64,000 bases of DNA, taken from contig JAIWNI010000068.1 in the NCBI GenBank assembly GCA_025331435.1, positions 1 through 64,000 of the forward strand. The letters run 5' to 3'. The notes beneath the pieces are model-generated. The model did not search any database and was not told where the DNA came from. It saw only the letters and a list, made by a program, of their open reading frames with translations. The translations under genes and the position numbers were made by a program. The stretch is from Choanephora cucurbitarum. Taxonomy: Eukaryota; Mucoromycota; Mucoromycetes; Mucorales; Choanephoraceae. Each line of letters begins with the position of its first letter. Within the stretch, counting starts at the first letter, position 1. This document shows, piece after piece, positions 36,546 through 47,953 of the stretch.

Positions 36546-38569
36546 TGAGTACAGTCTTATACTTCTTGCGTTAATTTGCTGAGAGAAAGTATCAACAGCA
36601 TTTCAAGCGCAACTATTACTGACAATCTTTCGTTCTTTCTTTTTCTTTTTTTTATCAGCCGATCGTACGTTTTTTGTCATTTCTGATGATTGTACGAATA
36701 GGTTGGAGATGACTACACTATCCATCACTTCTAGACTGTATGTACTGTATGTACTGTATGTACTGTATTGTGAGAAAGAAATAGATGCATTGATTGTGAT
36801 ACCTCTTTAGTCAGAAAACAAATCATAAACCAAGAAAAAAGAATAGCTTGTTTTCCGAATTAGTAGGTTTGACAGCTCTTCTTCATGTGCACTACCAAAA
36901 TACGAAAAAGAGAAAAGCCTCTGTATGTACTTTTTAATCGTATACTATTGTATGTCTAACTGAAGTGTGGGCATATAGCACAATAGGCTTTTTGTAAACA
37001 GTGTACTGGAAGATTGAATAGACTAGTTGAACCTAAAAAAAAAAGGGGAGAGGGGAGGGGGAAAAGAGAGGAAGAAAGATGCCAGATAACAGTTTAGAGG
37101 TTGTTGCTTGGAAAGGAAATCCAAATAGCAGACATCCAAAAACAAATAAGGTTTTATTACCCTCATAACCAAGAGATAGTTCAAGCATAACAAGTGTCTG
37201 AACGCTTTGGAGAAAGATAAACCAAAAAAAGGGCAGAGAAAGAAAAGCGATTGGCTCTCAAGTAATAGAGTATGTCACATGTGAGAAAACACAATAGCTA
37301 AAGCAAGGAATATCTATCGTAGGCTAAAATCAACCTGTCAGAAGTTCAAAGAATATAAGAGAAAGATTTAATTTTTTACTTTTTGCTCTCTCTCTCTCTC
37401 TCTCTCTTCTTCTTATACAATTGTATCATTATTGTAAGAGTTCATTGGATCTATTTGAAAAGACTGGTTAAACACTTTCTATAGAACAAGAGATGAGAAA
37501 AACACTCGAGATGTATCTTTATAAATCAGATTGTGTCAACACTATCTCATATTTCTTTTTTTTTTTTTTACTAGAAGAGTATGATTGGTAACTTGGTCAC
37601 AAATAACTTTGTTCTGACATGTCAGTGAAACGACGGTATGACTAATAGCAATAAGGGATTACTTTATAGCAGTGATAAACACACTCACGCGCTTTGACTT
37701 TAATCACAGGATCTGAATTCGGGTCGGAAACACTAGAGGATGATGTACTTGGTTGACAGTAGTAAAGCTTTGAGCTTTAAACTTTTTCATCTTCTTTTTT
37801 TGGTTCTTTTACATCCATGCAACTTTTCTTTAGCCTTGTGCTCAACATTAAATGCATCTTCTCAATCCCTTTTAGTTATACATAGAGACAGCTTTCGTGA
37901 TCTTATGCTTTTACTCATCTGGATATAAGCGTTCAAGCATAAACTCTTTTGACAGCGTTTCTATCCATTATGCTGAAGAGTACGATGAATAATCGCTATT
38001 GAACGTTGAATTATTGCCATCAGGAAGGCGTCCGTCTACCAGAAAGTGTTCATACTACCACGCGAGTCTCAATGGTTCTCAATAGTTCTCAACAGTAGTT
38101 TGTGTGAAATTACAAACATGTCTCCAACAACTATGGCCATGATCATAATAAAGCAGGTTGTACACACACTATTCCGAGTTCAATCCATCGTAGTCTCATG
38201 TAATCCAGTACAATCCAGTCCAATCCACTTGCGCATATCTCTTCTTTATTTCTGACTCTTACTTTGCTTCTTTGACTACCTCTCGTAATCTATTTTGTGT
38301 CATATAGTTTGTGCGTGGCCCGTACTCGACCTATCCATTCTATATGCCTAATCAACATCCAATATCCAATATCCAGTATCAGGTATCTAGCTCGCTGTCA
38401 TATTTTCTTCGTTTGAGATTCGTACAAACACTAATACCACTTTTTCTCATATCCTACCACTCAACTATGCGCGAATAGTATCCTTTTGTGTCGCATCCCT
38501 CCAGTCCAACTTATTGCCCAGACACTCCTCTTTTGCATTTGTTCCATATTCGCCATTCGACACTCAGAT
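36546..38569. other. Intergenic DNA with microsatellites; no gene seen
   Basis: It holds a ctgtatgta run (36735-36769), a TC run at about 37385-37408 and several T or A tracts. Frames at 37740-38255 and 38488-38742 are short, low in complexity or lack ATG. A cluster of atccaatatccagt motifs at 38353-38385 echoes 29276-29327. Confidence 0.55.
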
Positions 38570-39790
38570 CAGTGCCTTTGTGTTGTCAAATCTCGAAAAA
38601 CCCAAATAAAAGACTTCTCTCTTTTTGTCCTTTTCTAACTTTGTCTATGACCTTTTTCTTCATAGGATTGCTTGTCGAGCAGTTGGTTGATGACGAGTTG
38701 AAAAAGTATGTTTGTGGTCAAGTCAACAAAAAAAAAGATTGAAATCAAGACGATTAAAAAATAAAGCAAGCAAGACAAGACCGAGTAGACACACCGATTT
38801 GAACCTCGCATCTTAAAAGAGTTGTTGCTGTTGTTGCCTTTTTCTTTTTTTTTTCTTTCGGTTTCAGGCTTGGTCAGTCCAACTCCATCTCTGTTTATCT
38901 TGGAATAAAGGGAAGCAGAAAAAAAAGAAAGTCGGAAACCAGATTGAGTTGAATTTCCTCAAACCACTTCTCCTGAATCGCATATCACTTTAACTGCCAT
39001 GACCATCAAGAGACATAAAGAGAAGAATGAAAAGCAAGCTGAGGAGCGATCTAATCGGTATTTAGCTCATTATCGACCCTTTCTTTTTTTTTTCTTTAGA
39101 ATTTCACACGGCCAATAGAATACAAAAAAAAAAAACTTACTTGGATCCTAATCCTGAATCCACAGAAAACAGAGCCTTTCTGTAAGGAAGATAGCACAAC
39201 AGGCGTAGTTTCTTTACTGCTTTTATTTCTATCTTTCTCCCTCTCACTCTCTCTCTCTCTCTTTGAATATAGTGAATGTCTACACGTCTTGACGCTTTCT
39301 TCTAGTCCCAATTTTACTCTCACCTTCCTCTTATGGAAGCCGTCGATCACATTCAACCTGTATTCCTTTACTATTAACCACTCTTCAAGCTTCACTTTTC
39401 GTGTATATTCTAACACTGTCTTCAAGAAATAGTCATTTAAAACGCGGCTTTTATGGTTTACTTTCTGTTCTTTTTTTTTTACCCTTCCTTTCTGTTTCTT
39501 TTTGGGTTAAGAAAAAAAAAGGCAATGTTACACAAAACCCTATTTCAACCAAAAATCCCATTTTTCCTCTTTATTTTTTTTTTGTTGCCCAGGATCGAAA
39601 AGCAGTGCATATCCTACTTTCACTTCTCCACAAACACAGGCAATACGACAAAAAAAGAAAGAAGCCTTGCATGAATTGGCAAGTAAAAGAAGAAAGTAGT
39701 AAAGATGAGCCTTTAGAAGTTTATTTTTCTTTTTCAAACAATAAAGAGGGGATAAGAATCATGCTCTTTTACTGACTTTGAAATCTGGTT
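38570..39790. repeat. Block X, partial diverged copy 3
   Basis: It shares ordered landmarks with block X copies 1 and 2: a tgttgtcaaatctcg-like start, the cttggtcag...ctccatct stretch near 38869, and the aaagcaagctgaggagcgat stretch near 39032 matching gacgaggagcgatccgattgg near 60050. The copy is shorter and more diverged than the other two. Its open frames are Phe-rich translations of T runs. Confidence 0.6.
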
Positions 39791-40141
39791 TTATCATTCT
39801 GACTAAAAAGTAAAGCGCTAGACAACAAGAAGGAAGAGGATGATGTTGATCACTATGGGCACTAAAAAAAAAGAGATTGTTATGACAACACGTCATTTTG
39901 CGAACCAATCATCGGACAAAGAAGATATTGATGAGAAAATAGAGATATAGAGAAGACAGAGAGAGAAAGAAAAAAAAAAAAGAGGCAAAAAAAAGACAAG
40001 GGTCGATAGAGAGAGCAAGAGAGAGAACTTTTGTTTACGCAACAACCATGCAAATCGATCAAATATTACTTGCATCTCTTTATTGACTTTTTTCTCTTTC
40101 TTTCACTTTTCTCTCACTCAACTTATATCGATTTGTTTACC

Positions 40142-40799
40142 ATGGAGCCCTTCAGACGAATGAATTTTCTCAACCTCATAATCGATGCCAGCAACAACAA
40201 ACTCAGGGCTGACACAAAAAAAGGGTCCCCTCTCTCAAAGAGGCTCTTTGTTCAAAACTGTCTCAAGAATGCACAGAGAGAACACAGACGGCACTCTGCC
40301 ATGATGTCTGCTGCTTCTGCCGCTGCTACTGCTCCCTCTCTTTCTCCTGAGCCGCGCCTATACACGCCTCCTCCTATGCGTAGGATCCCACTGCTCTCGC
40401 CTTTGCCTGTGCCCTTGATGGCATTTGGGTCTCTTCCTGCTGGTGCTGGCACCAATGCAACGGTGACCATCGACACAGACACCTGCACCAACACCAACAC
40501 CACCACCACCACCACAATCAAACCTGTGTCCAGGACAGCCAACTAGTGTCCACACCACTACCACTATTACCGTTGCCACCACCACCACCATCGTCACCAA
40601 GGTGACTACTACCGTTACCTTTTGCATTGCACCTGGTGACATTAGGAGTGTATACACCACCACCGCCAACACCGAGACAAGTGTGGCTACCGTCACAAGA
40701 AATGTTCCTGTTGCTCCTACGCCTACTGTACTGGGTAAGCGAAAGAGAGATGATGATAACGATGAAGAAGGTGATAGAAGTCGTTTTAGACGATTTTAA
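40142..40799 (+). CDS. Putative small nuclear Thr-rich protein (frame broken once)
   Basis: The ATG at 40142 sits in a good context (tttaccATGG) after a pyrimidine-rich leader, typical of fungal 5' UTRs. The first frame (to TAG at 40544) gives a helical basic N-terminus of about 55 residues, an Ala/Ser/Pro stretch, then Thr/Asn repeats. A second frame carries on without loss of character from about 40540 to TAA at 40797: Thr/Val-rich, then Gly-Lys-Arg-Lys-Arg followed by an acidic run and Arg-Phe-Arg-Arg-Phe, resembling a nuclear localisation signal plus C-terminal tag. The two frames may be joined by an intron (one candidate is 40463-40601, GTGACC to AG, which keeps frame) or by a one-base frameshift in the acc repeats. 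The family is not recognised. The function may be nuclear, by inference only. The open minus-strand frames here are antisense shadows. Confidence 0.55.
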
Positions 40800-40859
40800 C
40801 TCTTCTTCTTTTCCTCTCTTCCTTTCTCTGGCGTCTTTTTCTTTTTCTGTCTTTTGCTT

Positions 40860-41530
40860 GTGGCTGCTGATTCGTCGGTGGCTGCAGCATACCAACAGGC
40901 CTTCGTTTGTGCTCCCCGCTTCCTTGCTTTGCGACTGCTGCTTTTTAGTCTGTGGTTGCAGCATTGACAACCCGCTGTCGTTTTTCTTGCTGGTTCCCTG
41001 CTCCTGCTCCTTGTCTGTTCCTTGTCTGTTCCTTGTCTGTTCCTTGTCTGTTCCTTGTTCCTTGTCTGTTCCTTGCCTGCTCTTCCCCTGCCCATGGCTG
41101 CTGCTTTGTCGGTGGCTGTGGTAGGTTTTCAAGGCTTTCGTCTGTGGTGCTTCTTTTTTCTTTTCGCTTGCTTGGTGTTGCTGCCTATGTCAGTGCTGCT
41201 AGCATTTAATCACTGGCTGTCGTTCGTTTTGGTTCCTTGGTTTTTCCTTCTCTTGCTTGTTCCTGCTGCTGCCTATTCGGTAGCATGGCTTGCTTCACAG
41301 GCGTTCGTGTGTACTCCCTCCTTGCCTCCTCTCTATGGATTAGCGACTGCTGCTTTGTCAGTGGTTGTGCCTACCATCACTGGCTGTCGTTCATGCCGGG
41401 TTTTTTTTTTCTAACTTTTGCTTGTTCCAGCTGCTGCTGCTTTGGCGGTGGTATGGCTTGCTTTACAGGCCTCTGCTCCGGTCGGTCCTTTACCTGCCTT
41501 TCCTACACTTGCAGATACAAATAAACAAAT
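40860..41530 (+). repeat. Degenerate GCTGCTGCTTTGTC-type repeats downstream of the 40142 gene
   Basis: Related phrases built on gctgctgctttgtcrgtggytgt recur at about 40866, 40938, 41098, 41346 and 41432. Each is followed by variations on ttcgtntgtg or ctggctgtcgtt, giving a ragged array of roughly 80-250 bp spacing. In between lies an 11-bp minisatellite (ccttgtctgtt) at 41009-41080. The Ala/Leu/Val-rich plus frames are by-products. An aataaa-like signal at about 41518 may mark the 3' end of the upstream gene, making this its 3' UTR. Decayed coding repeats are an alternative. Confidence 0.5.
41009..41080. repeat. 11-bp minisatellite (ccttgtctgtt)
   Basis: Five to six direct copies, one lacking six bases. 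It explains the Gln/Glu/Lys-rich frame on the minus strand. Confidence 0.88.
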
Positions 41531-41539
41531 GCATCTTTT

Positions 41540-43670
41540 TCATTGATAGAATGCTCACAAATACTTGTATTTTGGTTTTCTTGGTTAGCCTGTGGATGTT
41601 TTTTGAGTATCGATCCACTTGATTTCGCGAAACATAATGTGGTTGGCAAGAGATGGTTTAAAGTAGTGATCTCAAGAGTAAGTTTTGTTCTTTTACTTTC
41701 GCCTTCTTTCTGTCTCTTTCTTTTCTTTTTTGGTTGCTCGATACAAAATCGAAGCCTCAGCTAAAAGAACACCTTCTGATCAGATCTCTTCAAGCAAGAA
41801 AAGCGGACTGATGGCACTTGTTTTATTGCATACAGCATCTCATCGAATATGGGGATCTTTATACCTACTGACTCAGTTCTTTCCTCTTTAATTAACTCCT
41901 CTTCAGGTGATTGCAATCATGCATAAAGAATCCAGTCAATTATCTAGGACTTGGTTCTAGTGCCGAGTGACAATACACAAACTAAAGCTTCTGACGGATG
42001 TTAAAGATCCAGTGGGATGGTGCACATCTGTCTGATGTCAGGTATTTATTTGTTGCACGCAAAGCTGTCGGCTTCGGCGTCTTTGTGAACTACTATCTTT
42101 CCTTTACTTGAGATACGTAAGGGATGATGGTTATATAGATTGCTGTGGAAGCTTCTTTCACAGACTATGGGTTCAATTGTAGGCATCCCTCTGGGGCTCT
42201 CTTTTTTTTTTTTATATATCACCGCTCCAAAACCCTATTTGTCTTCTTTCATCTGCTTTGAGATGGCTGTATGACGAATATCTCTTCTTTCTCGTGCTAG
42301 CCATCAAGCAAACAATCTCATTGAGATAGTATCTGTTCTTGAGTTTGGTCTTCACATCCAAAACGAGCGTCAGATCATTTTCATACGAAAAAAGTCAAGT
42401 TGTCAAGAGGGGCTTTCATCAGCATGAACTATGGTCTTATGATCTGCTAATCTCTGCTTCCTATCTCCTCTTAGGCTCTTGTCATCATAGTGCCAGCTTG
42501 TCGTGAAAAAGAAAATGGGTATTTTAACTCTAGTCTTAGCCTTCTATCCTTGTTGCTTTGTTTTTTTTTGTAAACAACACCTAACAATCCTTCTCCTCCC
42601 CTCCCCATTTTAGCTGTAACACACACATACTAAGTTCTCTTTCTCTCACAAACACATATACATTTTTATTTTCTTGTTGTTTGCCTGAAGCAATCCCTGA
42701 CCTATCTATATCTTTACTCTCTATTCTTTCCGACTTGACTTACTGTCCGAACCTCACAAGAATGCTTTGAATGTAAGACATAGCCCTCAGAACTCGTTGA
42801 TTGGAAATACGAATGAGTCTTCGACGACCATAGTCAAACAATCCATGCATATGCTGATCCAATTTCGTTCCAACCAAAGCATAGCCCAGTTCAGATGCAT
42901 ATACTTCTTCTTCGCTTTCGTTGTTTATCTTGTTTCTCCACCTACCTTTCATGACTCTTCTTGTTCTATGGCTCATGCCCTCTTTATGCTTGATGGATGC
43001 GTTGTCTGTGTTTGCTCAACACATATCACCCGATATTCATGCTTCGATTTCGACACTCGACACTCGACTTCTGTATTCAGCACAAAACGCATACCATCCG
43101 ACTTGTCAACACATCCTATCCTTCCTCATCGACACGATCCTTACTTTGACTAGTTCTGGCCCTTCACGTTTTCTCGTCCAACTCGTTCTCCTTTATCTCG
43201 AATATAGTCTCTGTTTCTGCGCTTGCTCATTATGCTAGTACCATGCTGTATATTGCCGGGAACAAGGTATTTATGTTGACAAATCTCTAAAAGAAAAAAA
43301 GGAGGGGCAAGAACTAGCATGTCGCGTCCTGGAATGACTATTATCGTTTTTTGTTTGCGGTACTCAGAAAATAAACAGTGCTACCTGAAAGGTGTCAAAT
43401 GGGGTGTACTTAAACACTATTTCTTGTACATCCAAGATTATAACAAAATCATCATGATCTACGCTTCTTCTTCTTCTTCTTTGGGATTGTTACCATACTC
43501 GAGAATTAGAAAAAGTAGGCATTACTAACGAAATATAATAAGTGTCATCTATATTAATCCAATAAAAGCTATCGAAATAAATCTACATTTTACATAGTTA
43601 AAACCTATCTCACAGTCCAATATAAATTTCCCAACATTTCATACCTAAAAAAAAAACGATTAGCCATTTG
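41540..43670. other. Intergenic DNA; no gene seen
   Basis: Frames are short and low in complexity. The stretch at about 42700-43250 resembles the tccatc/actcg-rich stretches at 29.1 and 62.4 kb only loosely, so I do not call it a duplicate. The frame at 43319-43528 has an ATG but no domain and no coding-like composition beyond a serine run. Confidence 0.5.
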
Positions 43671-44652
43671 TCAGTGGGTGGACGTAGATCTAAAAGCCGC
43701 TTTCGAGTTTGACTCTGCAAAGGTATAGTTCATCGTAAAATATAGTTGCAAGTCTAAGACTCTGTAGATCGAAACCTCCGTATAGCATGTGCACTGTGTA
43801 CTGTTTTCAGCTTTGTACGAGACGGTTTGTTCTGCCAGCTCTAACCACTCAAGTTTGCTAGTTTGGCATAAAATGGAGAGACTGAAAACGAGTTCATTTT
43901 CATCAGTCTGCAAGTCAAACATAAAGTTACCGGAAATGCTTCAGAGCTTCACAGACGATACATTCTTACTTACTCAAAAAAAAAAAAAAGCAAAAAGAAT
44001 GCTCGTATCATTCAATCGCTCTTTCCGTGATATGAATGAAAGTGCGGCTTTCACATCTGAAAACTTTTGTTAGACAAAGGTCATCTCTAAATTCAGTCCC
44101 AACATCACCCTAACGATTTCTCATATAATAAAGGGACATATGCCAAATGATCAGACTCTCAGTGTATCATTTTACTATGTCAAAGACTCTTTGTTGATTT
44201 TCTGTGACTCCAAAGTCTGCTAATAAATCGGAATGAAATGTATATCATGGTTGAAAGCTATAACCATCTTGTTTGGTCCATTTTACCTTGAGCTTGGAGG
44301 TCAGACACCATATAACAATCTGTTCACTTCTCTTCCATGAGCATCATGCTGGCATAGTATGCATGCTGTGCTTACTGAGACTGATTTCTAGGCTAAACCA
44401 AGGTGTGTTTCGAGGGCGACAAGAGAATATTAGAATAATGACATTGGTCTCACTAATCTAGCCTTGTCCTCCAAACTCCATCGAGATATGATATTTCCAA
44501 ATCTATTCCCTAAACATCCAAAAGCCAAAATCAACACGTAAAATCTCGCACTTCAAAGTCTCATCAAGATAGTCAATGACAACGGGACAAACATGGTCAG
44601 GTGTTTATTTTTTCTTTCCAATCATCTTGTCAACAACAAAAAGAGACAGCAA
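43671..44652 (-). pseudogene. Decayed protein-coding gene, minus strand
   Basis: From 44597 down to about 43990 one frame is open apart from seven stops, all TAG or TGA and none TAA, in about 205 codons. That is far from random in AT-rich DNA. It reads as normal protein, for example Asp-Tyr-Leu-Asp-Glu-Thr-Leu-Lys near 44570 and Asp-Phe-Gly-Val-Thr-Glu-Asn near 44210. After an A/T run near 43980 the reading moves to another frame, intact from 43922 to 43671, ending with a Tyr-Arg-Val-Leu-Asp-Leu-rich part. From memory this ending recalls a large uncharacterised Mucorales family, which I cannot verify. A relic is certain enough; its identity is not. Confidence 0.55.
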
Positions 44653-45273
44653 AATAAGTTGCATCCGGACACAATATCAATACTGCTGAAGAGGTGTCTT
44701 GTTGTCTGAGAAGATCTCATGTTAGCAAGCCTACGCTGCAGATCCAAGGACTGTCCGCTATCCCTTTAAACTCAAACACTGAAAGACCTCTAACAATCGT
44801 CATCACACAATACATCCGTATACTCGCTCTATCTCAATCCACTTGCATGAAATCCCTTGCTTTTACCTGGTGGTTTGCTTCTTTCCCAACAATATCCAAT
44901 ATCCAATATCCAACCTTCCACGTTCGATGTGACATCTTGTTCCGTCCTCTTTTATCTATCTTACCTTCGAATTCAACAGTAGCTACAGCCTATTCTGCAG
45001 CGAGATACCTGTTCAACTAGCGTTTTTCCTTCCAACTGGTACCTACTCTGCATCTGCATTTGCTCAGGATACAAGCATTGTCTCAACCATTTATGTAACC
45101 TGGGTAGTTGTTGGTTCAGGTTTGCAAAACAGAAACAAGACGTTCCTCTGTCGTGCTCTCACTGTTCTTTTGCTTCTTTTTGGTGGGCTTTAGTTGGACA
45201 CAGCAAGCATCTTTAAGTCAAAGGTCTCTGTGTGTAGATTCCATATTTGCATCCATGTTAAAGACGATTGCAA

Positions 45274-45322
<49 letters not shown>

Positions 45323-46717
45323 CTGAAGGTTGACCACACAGAACGCAACAAGACGCTCGAAAGAGTAAAAGCAAGCAGTAATGTGTCGCATAATCAAGTG
45401 TCTGTCTTTACTGCTTTCATTTTCGACCTTAGCCTCTCTAGTAACGTCTTTGCTGGTTCTGAAGAAGAAAGAAATAAGCAAAAAAAAAAATTTCTGCCCC
45501 TTTTCGAGATTCGACTAATAATGGCACGAATAAGATAGTTTGTGTAACTGCAAGAGAAATCTTGGGAGGCTCTTTTCTTTTTCTGAACGCTTTATTTTCA
45601 TGCAAAAAAAGAAAGAAAAAAAAAAGAAAAGGCTGCCTTACAGACTCTTATTTTACACGCATCGTATCTTTCTCGAGATTTTGTTGATTCGAAAGCAGGC
45701 TCAGAGAGACAAGCAAAGAAGGCATTAAATTTAGCTTGGGCTTGCTGAATGCTTTTTGTTACTACCCATTTTATTGTGAATGCGACAACAAACAACACAA
45801 ATAGGCCTTAGCTAAGCATGCATATTCACAGGGATCAGTTTTGTCTTGGCTCATTTTACTCATGGTTGAACTTGACATTGAAACAAGGTAGACTGATCTG
45901 ATGGATACATAAAAGAGGTAGCATAAGATTGATCATGAATGCTATGTTTCTGTTAGTGATGACCAAGACAAGTGAAGCAAGCAGAGCAATGAACAGATAA
46001 AGCCATAGTGATGAACATGGTCACAAGACACTGCTATTATCTATGGTTATAGCTGTAGATAAGGCTAAGATAGCCACCCAATTAGATTCTGGCATCTCCC
46101 TCTCTCTTTCCATTCTATGCAAACATTGATTTAATTCGCTTTGACACACAAACTCCTCTTTAGCCTTCAATGTCATTCGTTCAGCAGCTGGAATAGCCTA
46201 TAGCTATGTGCTAGTCATTATTTTGCTTCACTTTTCATCTTGTTGGATCTGTCAAGATGTCAGGGAAATTCGAAAGAGGCAAAGCAGTAGACATTTAATT
46301 TTTTCTGTAGGCTGAAACGCAAGCATGTGAAAAGGGATAAAAAAGAAAACGGACATGATGCAAAAATTGCGCTGATCTTTCTGATTTTGTTTAAAAGGGA
46401 AAACGCGCTTTCTGCCTTCTTTTTTCTTCTTCTCTTTTCTTTAGTTTCATTCAAACTACAAAGTCATTTATACTACTACATAACCTCTGAAGCTGCAAAA
46501 AAGCTCTTTCACTCTCTACTCCTTTCTTCAATTGTCATGGTGCTCTCTCATTGTCTTGGTCCTTCTCTTCCCTCAAGCAAGCTACCAAACTAGTCTTCTT
46601 TTGTCTATTATGTTATCTTTTGGTATGGTTATCATCTTTCCTCTATCAGCTCCATTCTAACTAACGTAAATCCGAATCACCCAATAGATCTCGAGCTCTA
46701 GTATCTCTCTACTCGTC
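44653..46717. other. Intergenic DNA with GA run; no gene seen
   Basis: It contains an ag microsatellite at 45282-45318 and A runs. The part around 45585-45640 (cattttcatgcaaaaaaag ... ccttacagactcttatttt) resembles block X near 27150 and 60560, hinting at a fourth, badly eroded block X remnant. Frames are Ser, Phe or Lys runs. Confidence 0.5.
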
Positions 46718-46791
46718 TATCTGTCTGTCTGTCTGTCTTTCTGTCTTTCTGTCTTTCTGTCTTTCTGTCTATCTGTCTGTCTGTCTGTCTG
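46718..46791. repeat. ctgt/cttt tetranucleotide tract
   Basis: A compound run of ctgt and cttt units. A shorter tctg run at about 29840-29870 occupies a comparable place left of block Y copy A. Confidence 0.9.
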
Positions 46792-46976
46792 GCATGCTCA
46801 AAGTCATGGGTCTTCCTCTCTGTCTTTCGGTATCTGCGGCATCCGCCAGGGTACCACGCTTCGGGCAAAAGGCTACTAGCTACTCTGGGTCATGAAGGTA
46901 GGCTTTAGCCTAACTTGTAGGCCCGTTAGGAGTAGGGTAACAGGGGAGGGAGGACTCATACTTTCGAGGCAGCTCA
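46792..46976. other. GC-richer island with small hairpin
   Basis: The base composition changes abruptly after the tetranucleotide tract. The stretch holds ccgccagggtaccacgcttc, a possible hairpin taggc-ttta-gccta near 46900, and gtaggcccgttaggagtagg, followed by a purine stretch. It has no open frame and no second copy in the window. It could be the 3' end of a SINE or LINE, or a small structured RNA; neither can be shown here. Confidence 0.3.
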
Positions 46977-47291
46977 CACTATGGTCTTTTCTTGGCTGAC
47001 TCTCTATGTTTTTGTTCTGGTCTTTATCCTAGTCTTGTCCTAGTCTTGTCCTAGCCTTTGTCTTGGTCTTCATTCTGGCCTTTTTCTTTGTCTTCTTGCT
47101 GCTCTTCCTTCTCTGTCACAAGCAAAAAAAAAACTCTCAAAAAACAACAACGAAAAAAATCAATGTCTATCTGCCTTTCTCTTTCTCTCTCTCTCTCTCT
47201 CGCTTTCTTGTTACTCTAAACAACTCTCCTCTATTATTTCACATCAATAAAAGCTCTAGTCATTTCACATTACATTCTATCTAATTTGTTG

Positions 47292-47903
47292 AACAAAGTC
47301 ATTCTGTAATTGTTGGTATTTTTCTTAAAAAAATAAATAAAAAGAAGATAATATGAATGCAAAGCAATCAAAAGCAATAAACACATCTTTGTTATCACTC
47401 AAAACTAAAACCAGATAGAAAATAAAACACTGATATAATATTCCCTTTTGCAAGTGATGTAAGATATCCTTGGAACGCTTCCTTTTAGCTTAAAGCCGCT
47501 AAAGACATTGTCAAAGGAAAAGAAAAGTCTAGAATAAATATGTGGAGCTTGTTGCAAGGTCTATGCTTCTCTTGGTGGAGAAAGCTTCAGTTGGCTCAAA
47601 GACTCTGCCGAAATTCATAACACCTCTTTTTTTTTTATGGTTACCCAAGCATTCTCTGAAGCATTTCAAGACTGTTTGTAGCTTAGATTCTCTTTGGCCG
47701 CTTCAAATCAAGAGATCAGAGTTGCTGGCTTTGTAATTTTTTTTTTCTTTTTTCCAAGACTTCAGTGATCACTTTGAGGCTTGTTTCTTTCCCTATTTTT
47801 CTTGTAGCAAGCTGTACCTTCCGATCAGTTTGATGTTTCCACGAGAGTTGAAGCTATCAGTAACGCAAGTTTCAGAGTAAGCAAGCCATTTCTCAAGACA
47901 GCG

Positions 47904-47953
<50 letters not shown>

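Noticed and set aside
40518..41132. 204-codon minus-strand frame rich in Gln/Glu/Lys and Gly
   Set aside because: Antisense shadow of the Thr-rich gene and of the ccttgtctgtt minisatellite.
43319..43528. 69-codon plus-strand ORF with ATG
   Set aside because: No domain, ends in a serine run, and flanked by non-coding DNA; not distinguishable from chance.
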